NCBI GenBank assembly: GCA_963921195.1
Contig: OY992537.1
Coordinates: 92,958,736-93,022,735 of the forward strand
Length of the DNA stretch: 64,000 bases
Direction of reading: 5' to 3'
From: Pegoplata infirma
Taxonomy: Eukaryota; Arthropoda; Insecta; Diptera; Anthomyiidae
This document shows, in pieces, positions 45,401-57,059 of the stretch. Made by a program: the position numbers and the translations under genes. Within the stretch, counting starts at the first letter, position 1; each line of letters begins with the position of its first letter. Under the pieces are notes generated by a model. It made no database searches. It had not been told where the DNA came from and was given only the letters and a program-made list of their open reading frames with translations.

Positions 45401-46199
45401 ATTTTCTTTTTTTTTTTTTTTGTCGTACGGTGTAGTCAATAGATACAAATTTTTCGTATATAATTTGTATGAAATAAATTCTAGAACTTCATTATTAAAT
45501 ATTACAAAATTTCTAAACTTATTTCAGAAAACTCGTATTAAAGTGTTTTATTAAAAAAAATAATTTTATTTCACAAATGTACAAAAATGTTAAGTTTCAC
45601 CGTGAATTCATTTTTTTTTTTTTTTTTTGAATTTTAGCACTTCAAAAAACTACCAAAAAGTAAAAAAAATGTTTGCCCTTGCCAAATATATATTGATATC
45701 GCATAAAAAAAAGGTATGTCATAAAAAAATGTTAGCGATTTTTTTTTAATTACAAAAATTTTGTTTTATTTCTGCGGAAATATTTTTTTTTTTTCGTAAA
45801 AAAAAAAAAAATTTTTTGTGTGAACAAATGTTTGGACTTGTTTAAATACTATTTTGTATCAAACTCCATTAGCATATTTGTTTTACCTGCAGGCGAATTA
45901 AAACATTTTGTATTTTTAGGTTATGTCAAATTTATCAAAATGTTCGAGGATACGGCTAAACCGGTATCACTTAAATTCAGTAATAAACTCACTTTGTCAA
46001 CCATATCTAAATATGGTTCTTGGACCCCTTATTATTTATAATTGATGGATTTTAAAACATCTCTGCAGGAAAAGTGTTGTCGGTAGATCCGAAATCACCC
46101 GTTACTTATAAAAGCGGGACACATCACTAAAATGTCTTAAAATGCTAATCACGTGACAGTTGGAAATTAGACTTATCACAAAATTTCTCCCGTACCTGA
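45401..46199. other. AT-rich spacer
   Basis: Long T or A runs (45411-45421, 45610-45628, 45784-45812). The open frame 45820-46041 has mixed composition but no recognisable domain and is not called. Confidence 0.4.
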
Positions 46200-47280
46200 G
46201 ACAGAACATATCAATATTTTCTAATTCCAAAAAATAATTTTCAAAATTTTCTAAGTCCCACACACAATTTTTGTTCTTGCGTTTTGAAGTAAAGAATTTA
46301 ATTAAAAATTATTAAAAAAATCTAAATTTTTTTAAGTTTCGAAATTTTTTTGGAAAATTTTTTAAGTCACGGGCACGCAAACTTTTTCGGATTTTTTATT
46401 TTTTTTGCTTTTTATTTATATTTATTTAAAATGATTTTAGAAAAACAACATTGAAAATTTTTCTTTTGAAGTATAAAATTTTATTTAAAAAAATCGTAAA
46501 TTTCCAGCCACAATTTTTTTTTTTTTTTGTATTTTGGAGTAATGCATTTTATTATTTTTTTTTTTTTTTAAATAATATTTTTTGAAGTTCCAAAAAAATG
46601 TTTGAAAATTTTCTAAGTCCAGTGCACAAGCATTTTTTGGGTATTTTTTTTTTTTTGCGTTTTGGAGTAAAAAATTTCATTAAGGATACCTTTTCTAAGT
46701 CTCGATTTTTTTTCGAAAAGTCCCGGACACAAAGTCTTTTTGATTTTTTGTGTTTAATAATTAAAAACATCATTAAAAATGATTTTAGGAAAAAAAATAA
46801 AAATTTTTCCTTTTTTTGCGTTTTGGAGTAAATTTTTTTTACAAATTTCGAAAAAAATGTAGATCCTGAAAATTTTTTTCAAAATTTTCACATAAACCGA
46901 AACGAGTTACATATGTTCCTTAAGAACAGGTCCAGTGGTATGTCACAAGTGATTTGTATAAAGTTTTGGATTGCAATCCAAAGCTTACAGTGTGATAGAC
47001 GTAAAACTTTTTAATTACTTTATTTTAAACAAATCCCCTGAAGATGAGCAACGGAGTTGCCTCGAAATATTGGGTACGATATATAAATAAAAATATTAAA
47101 AATGAAAATTGTGTTTTTAATTTATAATAAATGACCTCAAGCTAAACCAAATATAAACCACAATTTCATAAATTTTAAAAATTTACCGAAATTTTTTTTT
47201 TGGAAATTTTCCCGAACATAATTTTTTTTGGCGTTTTGGAATAACTATAACTTTTTTTTGCGTTTTTTTGCTTAAGGATT
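46200..47280. repeat. Degenerate repeats with GCGTTTTGGAGTAA
   Basis: The pair TTTTCTAAGTCC followed by CACA...TTTTTTGCGTTTTGGAGTAA recurs at about 46240-46290, 46365-46400, 46500-46545, 46605-46670, 46700-46830 and 47200-47245, spaced irregularly (about 110-150 bp). A unique block around 46900-47130 interrupts. It looks like a worn-down tandem array. Confidence 0.5.
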
Positions 47281-47530
47281 TTTTTTTTTAAGTACCCAAG
47301 TAGAAATTCATGACGGTTATAAAAATAAAACGTCTTTAAAGCACTCTTAAGTAGAGATTCATGACGGTAATAAGAAAAAGCGTTTTCAAAACACCCCCAA
47401 GTATAAATTCATGATGGTTATAAAATAAAATCAAGACTTATCAAAAATAACTCAATTGAACGATTAGTAAAAGCGTTTTGAGAATACTTTTCAACCAAAC
47501 CTATGATTTTATTTCACTGCCATTCAAAAA

Positions 47531-48743
47531 ATACACACAAAAAAATTTTTACCAAGTACTTGGGAGGATATGCGTTTTTAAAGTTTTTTGCGTATATTAT
47601 GCAAAAAATAGCATCTGTTTCCAAGTTTTTGCTTGTTTCTGATTAATAAGAGTATTTAACCTTGTGCAATTTTACAAACCTTAACCAAAATTATGCAAAA
47701 ACTTGGTAAAATGTTACAAAATTTTTCATAATTAATGTAAAAAACTTTAAAAACGCATATCGAGGGCCTATATTCAAAACCCTCTATCTTCCATTTTCAT
47801 GAAAATGACTTTTTGATGGCAAAATATTCAGTAAAACGGCCCTCATCTGTGGTGTAATTTTCAGAACAAAAAACTTTTTTTTGCTATTTTATTTGAATTT
47901 TTGATTTTCTCTATCTCTTACACAATTAACTATTCTGAATGCAAAACCCTCTATCTTTCCAAATAATTAATTTATAAATGCTTTTTCAGAATAATTTCAT
48001 CATGCATTACATGTTTTCATACTAATTTTTGCATGCTGCACATGAATTTGTCAACAAAATTCCAGAACCACGATTTTGGTCCACTGATGCTAATTTTTTC
48101 TGAAAATTCTTGTTTGACTTTTTTGAAAAATATGGCTCAAAATTTGGATTTCTTGTGTACATTATGAAACAAAAATTTTAATCTTAAAAATCCCGATGCT
48201 GATCAGCATCTGTGGACCAAAATCGCGTTTTTAATTTTTTTACTATTTTTTACAAAACATACTCAACAGTTTGTCAACTTTTGAGACGAATTCGGTAAAA
48301 AAATAATTTTTGTCTTAAAAATCCGCACCTGTGGACCAAAACCGCGATTTCGGAATTATTCATAAGCCGTTATAATTAATAAATTACGTTAAAAATTTAC
48401 CGATGTCGTAAATGAAATCATAATAATTCATTTTTATTAAAATGCAAAATCCTCTATCTGATCATTTTCATTCATGTACTTAATATTTTTGAGAAACAAA
48501 ACCCTCTATCTATCCTCTAAAATCCCCAATAGTGCAAAATTTTAAAAACGAATCATATGTGAGATTCAGTAGTTGATTTAAAAAAATATTGTAGAATATG
48601 GAATTTTAATTACTCTAACAATACGCGAAATAAACAGTTTTTTGGCTCTCCTGAAAAGTTGTGTTTTTTTAGATAGAGGGTTTTGAATATATGCCCTCGA
48701 TATCCTCCCAAGTTTTTGGTAAAATATTTTTTTGTGTGTTATA
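47531..48743. mobile_element. TIR element with ACACACAAAAAAAT ends and CCCTCTATC repeats
   Basis: The left ACACACAAAAAAATTTTTAC, AAGTACTTGGGAGGATAT and the right ATATCCTCCCAAGTTTTTGG, TTTTTTTGTGTGTTAT are inverted. AAAACCCTCTATC or close variants occur at about 47779, 47946, 48449 and 48503, and reversed at 48672. A dispersed phrase GGACCAAAA(A/T)CGCG(A/T)TTT occurs near 48213 and 48334. Non-coding. Confidence 0.65.
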
Positions 48744-49847
48744 CTGTATACAGACTAGCGTGATTTTAAAATCACCATGTGATTTTCCTTTGAACAAAAT
48801 CACATAGTGATTTACAAAATCATCTCAAATTGTACTAGCATAAAGAAAAATTGCAAAATCATCTCCACTTACCATGGTAAGTTCTTGTAGTGTGAACATG
48901 GCCTAAGAACTGTCAAAATTGTTTTTGGCTTGATTTGAGCAATAAATTGGGTTTGCTATCATGATTTTCACATTACAAAGTATTTTCAAAATTATATCCT
49001 ATTATGTCCTGTATCTATTGATGAAATTTGGTTATAAAATGTTGTTCATTTCATTAAAGATATTGGATACCTTTGTGATAAAAATTTGATTTACAATCAT
49101 AGGTTTTGCATTTCAAATTGGGCATACGTTATCAGGATGAGAGGCAGCCATAAGAAAACACCAATTTTGTTGCATTGGATTCCATTCTATTCTTGTAGCC
49201 AATGGCGTTTTATTTTGAGAATTTGTATGAAGCATTTACAATTGATTTTAAGAAACTGGTTTTAAAATCGAAGTCAGAAAACTGAGATATTGTAGCTTCC
49301 ATATTAGCTACATCATTGTGATGTGAAAAATTTTGTGAAAATTCATTGTTTGTTTCTAATAATTTTCTTAAAATTGTCTTCGCATTAATCGCTTTTGAAG
49401 TATCTATTTTTCTGGATGGAAAAATACGACAAACTGTATAAAGAATTTAAAGTGTCAGTACTGCCTAAATTCCACTACATTTTTTAGAATTATTGCTCAA
49501 CCATATAACAAAAATGTATAATTTTCCAATTTTCAATATCCTTTAAAACGAAAGATTTCCTCTGAAACTATAAAGTTATTTTCTTGCAAACTTTAACATT
49601 TTTACAACTAATTTTAAAATTGCTATATTTTTTTGCTTTTTAACGCTTTAACGAAGCGTTCTCAAATCACCATTATAAATGTCTTTAAAAACGCTTTATA
49701 TAAACCGTTTAACGGTGTTATCATTAGGACTATCTGAAAGCGCTCTGAGGGTGGTTTTCCGTATGATCTAAAAGCATTCGTACTACCATGCAGAGCGCTT
49801 TAAAAGCGTTTTTACGGTTGTATTTTTCTACCTGGGTATTTATACCC
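48744..49847. other. Spacer with MITE remnants
   Basis: 48755-48900 (AGCGTGATTTTAAAATCACC, AAATCACATAGTGATTT) holds dyad-rich sequence of an eroded MITE. 48905-49620 is less repetitive than average but has no supportable frame. 49620-49840 contains GCGTTTT/AAAGCGTT words resembling 47330-47400. Confidence 0.4.
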
Positions 49848-50520
49848 TACCCCACTCTGTGGTACAGGATATATTTGGTTTGTGCTGATGTTTGTAACTA
49901 TCCGAAATATTGGTCCTCCAAGTATACCGATCACGATTTAGCGATGTCCGTCCGTCTGTCCATGTAAACGTTGTGAGCACGATACAGGTAGCAATTATCT
50001 ATCGATTTGTCTGAAATTTTAAACTTTAGCTTCTTTTGTACCAAGGACGAAGCTTATTAAAATCGGTACATGTTTACACCTAGCCCCATACAAAGGTCAG
50101 TTTTAATTTTTGCTCAAATGCTCAAAATAACCGTATTATAACAGCTATTCTTTCGAAATTTAGTAAGTAAACGTATTTTGTATTCACAAATAATCATTCC
50201 AAATTTTAAAGGAATCGGACCAGTTATACTTGTAGCCCCTATGCAAACCACCCTCCCGATATTCACATAAATCTCTCACATCTCATGAAAATACAAAATA
50301 TGTTATTAAAATTTTGTTTGTATGTATGTGTTCAATGCGTACTTTAATAACCTTATCAAATCTGATTATAATCAGACCAGTTTTGGACTTAGGCCCTGTA
50401 TAAAAATTTCGCCCGATATTCAGTTAAATTGTTCTATTGGCAAGAAGTAGTATATTTTACACACACTTTTTAAAGGTGTGTAGGATATTATATGGTCGGT
50501 TTTGACCGACTATAATTTTA
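49848..50520 (-). mobile_element. DINE-1-like element (GGTCAAGACCGAC family)
   Basis: It starts TATACCCTACCCCACTCTGT, carries GCGATGTCCGTCCGTCTGTC, and ends GGTCGGTTTTGACCGACTAT then GCACTTGTTTTAT. It is nearly full length, reversed relative to 25546. It supplies the empty site for the MITE at 42990. Confidence 0.7.
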
Positions 50521-50524
50521 GCAC

Positions 50525-50765
50525 TTGTTTTATATAAAAGGTGTCGACTTTGTAATAGGAGTTTTGGGTCCGGGTGACAAGTCACGTGACCTTTCATGGA
50601 CCTATCACTTATCCTGCGGGAAAGTGATGTATCCAGGGTTAAGACATGTTCTCACAAAAGTGACAGGTGTCAATTTATTAGTCATTTGGGTACGGGTGAC
50701 ATGTCATGTGACCTGTCAAGGACCAATCACTTTTCCTGCAGATTGTCCGTTTAAATATCGGCCTG
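50525..50765. repeat. GTCACGTGAC-bearing repeat, copy 1
   Basis: Holds AAGTCACGTGACC and a second diverged half (TGTCATGTGACC), with AAAAGTGACAGGTGTCAA and CTTATCCTGCGGGAAAG. A reverse-complement relative lies at 57060-57295. The CACGTG core is a palindromic E-box, but no function is implied by its presence in a repeat. Confidence 0.55.
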
Positions 50766-51505
50766 TCTGTAGAAAGAATTGTTTATTTCTAATTTTTAAT
50801 TGTTTATTTTTAATTCAAAATTATTTTTTTTTTAAATTAATTTCTATTATTAAATAAAGTTTTCTGAAATAAATTAAGAAATTGTTGTAATTAGCAAATT
50901 GTATTTTGTTTTATATTGAAATGTTTGTTTTTCAATAATAATTTATTTATTTATATTATATTATATTTTTTAAATTTTTCATATCAAAAAATCAACGATT
51001 TTCGTATTTGTTTTATAAAGTTTAGATAATATATACAAAGTTAATAATTATTTAGTATTTTATATAGTTGTTGTTATTGTTTTTTTTTTTATTTGTTAAT
51101 ATTACATTATTTTAAGAAATATCTATATGAATATTAAATTTGTTGATTTTTTTTTATTTTTGATTAACTTTTTTTCTTAAAGAAGAAGTTTAATGTTTTT
51201 TTTTATTTTTTGTTTTAGAGTGAAAATCTAAAATATGTTTTTTTTTTATATTTTAATGACTGCTTAAACATTTCTTTTTAAGACATGATACTAATTCATT
51301 CGTTTACGTGTTGTATTTTTTTTTTTTTGTTTTAGAGGAAGTGTCTGATTATTTTTGGAAAATACTAAGGGGGAGGGGAAACAAACTCTCTTAATAAATT
51401 CTACTATCTTCAAATGCACTTTTTGTTTTTTTCTTTTAAATATTAGACATTTTTAATTTACTTTTTCTTTTTGATTTTTTCAGGTATTAAAGATGACATA
51501 AGGGA
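50766..51505. other. AT-rich region downstream of SCAR stop (likely 3' UTR side)
   Basis: On the minus strand this follows the SCAR stop codon. Several TTTATT words (for example 51153) are AATAAA on the gene strand, so a poly(A) site is likely here, but the one used cannot be chosen. Confidence 0.4.
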
Positions 51506-51684
51506 TCAAGCAGAAGTTTCATTGGGTTCCATCCATCCCTCACTATCATCATCACTATCAGAATCCTCGGATTCAGATAGCTCAATTGCCACCCGCCTAG
51601 CTAAGATAGAGGCAACATCATGTAAACCAGTATTACGTTCAATCTCTTTTTGTTCCGATTTTTCCACTTTACGCAGTGTTATAC
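51506..51684 (-). CDS. SCAR: SCAR/WAVE, terminal coding exon: end of WH2, central and acidic region
   Basis: The last coding exon of the SCAR/WAVE gene, 58 codons plus stop. The acceptor AG is at 51685-51686 after a T-rich tract. The first two bases complete the glycine codon begun in the exon at 54845. The translation opens ITLRKVEKSEQKEIERN (end of the WH2 helix and linker). Next come HDVASILARRVAIE, the amphipathic central (C) helix that docks on Arp2/3, and then the acidic tail SESEDSDSDDDSEGW with the near-terminal tryptophan that WAVE proteins use for Arp2/3 contact. Known role: SCAR activates Arp2/3-driven actin branching downstream of Rac within the five-subunit WAVE complex. All key features are intact, so the exon looks functional. 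A few residues after the tryptophan (MEPNETSA) form a short extension. Confidence 0.92.
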
Positions 51685-51771
51685 CTAAAAGGAAATTTTT
51701 TGTTAAAAATTATTATCTCAGATTTGTTTTACACCATTTACAGATGTAATTCGAAAAATATCAATTTTAAA

Positions 51772-52146
51772 TTGGGTTGGCAACCCATACCCACCTAGAA
51801 TAAGGGTATTTGGTTATTGTACCGCAACCAATAAAGATATGGACATTTTCAAAAGCGATTATGAAAGCTGATGAAATTTCTAGTATTTTAAATGTGTCAC
51901 TTCGTGTTTCTACCGGTTCGTTTTAGAAATATAGGTCAATACCTTTATAATACCGTTTGAAACGGTTTTATAACGGTATTGGCCTATATAACTAAAAAGA
52001 ACCGGTAGATACACGAAGTGACACATTTAAAATACTAGAAATTTCACCAGCTTTCATAATCGCTTTTGAAAATGTCCATATCTTTATTGGTTGAGGTACA
52101 ATAGCTAAATACCGTTATTCTAGGTGGGTATCGGTTGCCAACCGTG
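51772..52146. mobile_element. Palindromic hAT-like MITE in the last SCAR intron
   Basis: The left GGTTGGCAACCCATACCCAC and the right GTGGGTATCGGTTGCCAACC are inverted. Complementarity runs nearly to the centre (GTGTCACTTCGTGTTTCTAC against ACACGAAGTGACAC). The flanking ATTTTAAA (51764-51771) and ATTTTAAT (52147-52154) are an 8-bp duplication with one mismatch. The GTTGGC end resembles the hAT element at 11694. Confidence 0.65.
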
Positions 52147-52336
52147 ATTTTAATTCAAAGATACTACTTGTTATTCGAAGATTCCATTAGTAATTTGTAG
52201 ACTTTAATTGCAATTCGAATATTCCATTTGTTATTTAAAAATGAACAATTTAAATCCAGTTGACATTTTTCAAATTACAATTGGAATTTTCGAATTACAA
52301 ATAAAATCTTCGAATTACAATTGGAATTTTCGAATT

Positions 52337-54807
52337 ACACCATTTCCAATTGTATTTTAAAAATTTGCAAATGTATTTTGAAATTGTCCAAATGTATTTT
52401 AAAATTGTCCAAATGTATTTTAAAATTGTCCAAAATAAATTTTAAAATTATCCAAATGTATTTTAAAATTGTCCAAATGTATTTTAAATTTGTCCAAATT
52501 AACTTTAAAATTGTCCAAATGTATTTTTAAATTGTCCAAATACATTTTAAAATTGTCAATTGTATTTTTAAATTGTCCAAATGTATTTTAAAATTGTCCA
52601 AATGTAGTTTAAAAATTTTCAAATGTATTTCAAAATTGTCCAAATGTATTTTAAAATTGTCCAAATGTATTTAAAAATTGTCCAAATGTAGTTTAAAATT
52701 TTCCAAATGTGTTTTGAAAATTTCCAAATGTATTTTAAAATTGTCCAATTGCTTTTTAAAATTTTCCAAATGTATTTTCAAAATTGTCCAAATGTATTTT
52801 CAAATAGTCCATATGTATTTTAAAACTGTCCAAATGTAGTTTACAATTTCCCAAATGTATTTTAAAATTGTCCAAATGTATTTTAAAATTGTCCAATTTC
52901 ATTTTAAAATTGTCCAAATGTATTTTAAAATTGTGCAAATACATTTTAAAATTGTCCAAATGTATTTAAAAATTGTCCAAATTATTTTAAAATTGTCCAA
53001 ATGTAGTTTAAAATTTTCCAAATGAATTTTAAACTTGTCCACATGTATTTTAAAATTTTCCAAATGTATTTTCAAAATTGTCCAAATGTATTTTTAAAAT
53101 TGTCCAAATGTATTTCAAAAAAAGTCCATACATATGTATTTTAAAATTGTCCAAATGTGTTTTAAAATTGTCCAAATATATTTTAAAATTGTCCAAATGA
53201 ATTTTAAAATTGTCCAAATGTATTTTAAAATTGTCCAAATGTATTTTAAAGTTGTCCAAATATATTTTAAAATTGGCCAAATTAATTTTAGAATTGTCCA
53301 AATGTATTTTAAAATTGTCCAAATACATTTTAAAATTGTCCAAATGTATTTAAAAATTATCCAAATTATTTTAAAATTGACCAAATTATTTTAAAATTGT
53401 CCAAATGTAGTTTAAAATTTTCCAAATGTATTTTAAACTTGTCCACATGTATTTTAAAATTTGCAAATGTATTTTGAAATTGTCCAAATGTATTTTAAAA
53501 TTGTCCAAATGTATTTTAAAATTGTCCAAAATAAATTTTAAAATTGTCCAAATGAATTTTAAAACTGTCCAAATATATTTTAAATTTGTCCAAATTAACT
53601 TTACAAGTGTCCAAATGTATTTTAAAATTATCCAAATGTATTTTAAAATTGTCCAAATGTATTTTAAAATTGCCCAAATGTATTTTAAAATTGACCAAAT
53701 GTATTTTAAAATTTTCCAAATGTATTTTAAAATTGTCCAAATGTATTTTAAAATTGTCCAAATATTTTTTAAAATTGTCCAAATGTAGTTAAACATTTTC
53801 CAAATGTGTTTTAAAAATTTCCAAATGTATTTTAAAATTGTCCAATTGCTTTTTAAAATTTTCCAAATGTATTTTCAAAATTGTCCAAATGTATTTTCAA
53901 ATAGTCCATATGTATTTTGAAATTGTCCAAATGTAGTTTAAAATTTCCCAAATGTATTTTAAAATTGTCAATTTCATTTAAAAATTTTCCAAATATAGAA
54001 TATTTTAAAATACATTTGAAAAATTTTAAAATACATTTGGAAATTTTTAAAATACATTTGGAAAATTTTAAACTACATTTGGACAATTTTAAAATACATT
54101 TGGACAATTTTAAATTTCATTTGGACAATTTTGAAAATACATTTGGAAATTTTTAAAATACAATTGGACAATTTTAAAATTCATTTGTACAATTTTGAAA
54201 ATACACTTGGAAATTTTTAAAATACAATTGGACAGTTTTAAAATACAATTGGACAGTTTTAAAATACATTTGGAAATTATTAAAATACATTTGGAAATTT
54301 TTAAACTACATTTGGATAATTTTAAAATATATTTGGACAATTTTAAAATACATTTGGACAATTTTAAAATACATTTGGAAAATTTTAAACTACATTTGGA
54401 CAATTTTAAAATACATTTGGACAATTTTAAAATTCATTTGGACAATTTTAAAATACATTTGAACAATTTTAAAATACATTTGGACAATTTTAAAATACAT
54501 TTGTACAATTTTAAAATATATTTGGACAATTTTAAAATAAATTTGGACAATTTTAAAATACAGTTATACAATTTTAAAATACATTTGGACAATTTTAAAA
54601 TATATTTGGACAATTTTAAAATACAATTGGACAATTTTAAAATACATTTGGATAATTTTAAAATACATTTGGACAATTTTAAAATTCATTTGGACAATTT
54701 TAAAATACATTTGGACAATTTTAATATTCATTTGGACAATTTTAAATAATATTTGGACAATTTTAAAATACATTTTGAAATTTGTAAAATACAATTGGAA
54801 ATGGTGT
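52337..54807. mobile_element. FB/Galileo-like foldback of opposed 21-bp arrays in SCAR intron
   Basis: The ends ACACCATTTCCAATTGTATT and AATACAATTGGAAATGGTGT are exact complements. The left arm (about 52370-53995) is some 75 tandem units of 21 bp, TTTTAAAATTGTCCAAATG plus TA. The right arm (about 54003-54780) is some 37 units of the reverse complement ATTTGGACAATTTTAAAA. The switch point is near 54000. Long terminal repeats made of short tandem subrepeats are the known hallmark of Drosophila foldback (FB) and Galileo elements. Assignment here is by structure only, and no transposase is present. Confidence 0.8.
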
Positions 54808-54844
54808 AGTGTAGTAAACACAAAAAAACAATAAATAAATTTAC

Positions 54845-55085
54845 CATCTCGTATGGCCTTCATTAGATCGGATCGTGTATCATAGATAGGTGGTAATATT
54901 TTCTTTTGTTGTTGTTTTGGTCCACCCATCATTCCGTTGGATTGTATATCACCGTTTGGTAATGATTTTGGCATAATTTGATGTGGTGCTTGATGCTGCA
55001 TTGGTGATGAACCATTCTCGTCCAGTGGTGGTGGTGGAGGAGGTGGCGGTGGTGCCGCATTTGGTGGCGATAGCTTTGGTTCATG
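54845..55085 (-). CDS. SCAR: SCAR/WAVE, penultimate coding exon: polyproline and WH2
   Basis: A 241-bp exon encoding 80 codons plus one base. It is bounded on the minus strand by an AG at 55086-55087 and a donor GTAAAT starting at 54844. It enters in phase 0 (HEPKLSPP) and leaves in phase 1, matching the next exon at 51684. Features are a polyproline block of eight prolines followed by LDENGSS, and a Gln/Met-rich linker (SSPMQHQAPHQIMPK, PKQQQKK). The WH2 (verprolin homology) core ILPPIYDTRSDLMKAIRDG follows, which binds G-actin. The WH2 motif is cut by the intron just after the glycine. The intron that follows is 3,160 bp, most of it the foldback at 52337-54807. The preceding intron is only 191 bp. 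Splice phases and the motif make this assignment firm. Confidence 0.93.
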
Positions 55086-55276
55086 CTAAAAAAAGTAAAA
55101 TTAAAAACGTTAGTATTTTAAATTCTTTTAACAATTTAAGAAAATATTTTGTAATCCACATTTTTGCTGAAAATATCAATTGAAATTTGTAAAATACTTT
55201 GCAGGAAAAAGCATTCGGTTGGGTCGATCCGAAAGCATTAAACAAATTTACAAATACATAATATAATTTCACTCAC

Positions 55277-56085
55277 CTGATCTGGCACCGGTGGTGGTGG
55301 TGGCAAATCATTCAACGAATTCATTTGTGGTGGTCCACCCAATGACATGCTATTAAAACTATTTATAGTGTTATTCAATTGTGCCATTACCAAAGCATTA
55401 GCATCTTGGACACTATTACTTGGGGCCAATTGTGGAGAGCCCGCTCTCGATGTACTATTGGTTCGTGCCAATAATTTCGCAGCAATATGACCACCGCCAT
55501 TTAGTTGAGCTAACATTTGTGATGGTGATGTTGTATTAATCATACCATCCGGTATGGGTGGTGGTGGTGGCAAAGCATCACGACTTGTAGACATACTTCG
55601 ACCCCTTGTGGGTGTATTAGCGCTGGAAGCTGTTGGTGTACCACCACCACTGCCGTTCGATGGGGGTGCTGGTGGTGGTACGTTGGGACGTGGTTTAGTG
55701 CGTGATGGTGTTCCGGGAGCGTAAATTGGTTCTGGTGACATAGGTCCCTGACCAGTTTGCCCATATAGACCATGGGATTGATGATATAAAGCTTCATCGT
55801 ACATTTGTTGCTGCTGTTGCTGTTGAAGATGTGACTGTTGTTGATGTTGCATACCCTGCATACCTTGATGCTGTTGCATGTGTTGCTGTTGTGACGGATG
55901 CATTCCATTAGCTGCATAAGCTGTTGTAGCATATTGACTACCGCCACCTTGGGCATTTGCAATCATATTATTAGCTGTTTGTGGTGATAGAGGACCATAA
56001 CCGCCATCAATTTGTTCAGATTGATAACTGCGTCGTAATTCGATAGAATTTGGTCGTGCTGGTCGTGTTTCGTAAATGCCCATAC
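55277..56085 (-). CDS. SCAR: SCAR/WAVE, middle exon: Gln-rich and proline-rich region
   Basis: An 809-bp exon, two bases plus 269 codons. The donor is GTGAGT at 55271-55276 and the acceptor AG is at 56086-56087. It opens MGIYETRPARPNSIELRRSY, a conserved stretch following the basic region of insect SCAR. It continues with Gln/His-rich runs (HMQQHQGMQGMQHQQQSH, then seven Q), a Ser/Thr/Pro segment (GPMSPEPIYAPGTPSRTKPR) and proline clusters (NVPPPAPPSNG, DALPPPPPIPDG, LNDLPPPPPVPDQ). The last types bind profilin and SH3 partners such as Abi in known WAVE proteins. The ATG seen near the exon start is internal: the acceptor lies just before it, and the amino-terminal SCAR homology domain must come from exons further along the minus strand, not found up to 64000. 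Only about 408 residues of SCAR are therefore in the window. Confidence 0.92.
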
Positions 56086-56555
56086 CTTTAAGAAGAGTAA
56101 AAAAAATTGTATAAAATATAAATTAATAATTTTTGAATACTTAAAAATTTGTTTTTTAACAGAAAAAAACACTTATAAACACACATAAAAAAACGGAAAT
56201 TTTAAGAAAAAAATTTGTTAAAAATTAAAAAAAGAAATTAATTAATAAAAGAAAACAATTAACATTGAAAACACCATAATGTTGTTTTGATTTCGACATG
56301 GACTGTACGACAGCATAACGTTTTAAAAGCCAATTTATATTATAAAAGCTGCTTAAGTTTTGGAGATGAATTTTAAGCAGCACAAGAGATTAATTTTCTA
56401 GAGATATTCTTTTTTTACAATTCAGAGCAACGTACAGAGCATTTTTTTTTTTAAGAAGAGACAGAGAGAGTGAGAGGCTAGGATGTAAGAATATTATGTA
56501 GTAGAGAGATCAAATCTACAATTTTGTAATTTATTTAAAAAAAAAATTGGTTACC
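56086..56555 (-). other. SCAR intron sequence
   Basis: AT-rich intron 5' of the middle exon on the minus strand, with a polypyrimidine-like tract before the acceptor. No exon encoding the SCAR homology domain is visible here. Confidence 0.5.
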
Positions 56556-56790
56556 TGTGTAAAAATGGATTAAATCTTATCTAATCTGTAAATATCATAT
56601 TCATATATGATCGTATCTGATTACATTAAATGATATGTGAAAGGACAAAAATCGAGATCTAATTATATCTCGGAGTTGGGCAATTTGGCTCAAATTAGAA
56701 ATCCAATCAGATACAATTATATACTATCAGATGCAATCATATATTATTAGATAAAATCAGATTAGATAATAACAAATCGATTTTTAAACG
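56556..56790. mobile_element. GATC-dyad MITE, copy 2
   Basis: The left GTGTAAAAATGGATTAAATC and the right AATCGATTTTTAAACG are loosely inverted. Inside is AATCGAGATCTAATTATATC then TCGGAGTTGGGCAATTTGG, paralleling the mirrored block of the copy at 7621-7867. It is more diverged than that copy. Confidence 0.5.
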
Positions 56791-57059
56791 ACATATTTAA
56801 TTTAATTTATTTTTTTTTACAACTTTAAACAAATTTTAAAATCGAATTGATCTCCCTTGTTTGTAAAATGTTTGTAAGAGTGAGATTTTTTTTATCAAAA
56901 GCTAAGGGTTTATATAAAAAAGCAAGCGAAAATATTTTTTTGATATTAAAATAAATACAAAAGGAAATCTTTTAACTTCATAAATGAACACATATTTAAG
57001 TTATAAATAAAAACGGTATTAAAGAATGTATTGATAATGAATGAAACGTGGCATATAGG
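56791..57059. other. AT-rich SCAR intron spacer
   Basis: Nothing recognised. Confidence 0.4.

Noticed and set aside
51471..51749. Plus-strand open frame of 92 codons rich in Ser
   Set aside because: It is the complement of the SCAR acidic exon, where GAT/GAA-rich codons give TCA/TCC serine codons on the other strand.
52321..54749. Many long open frames on both strands (up to 184 codons) with KIHLDNF- or CILKLSK-type repeats
   Set aside because: The 21-bp unit is a multiple of three with no stop in several frames, so open frames arise automatically. They are properties of the foldback arrays, not genes.
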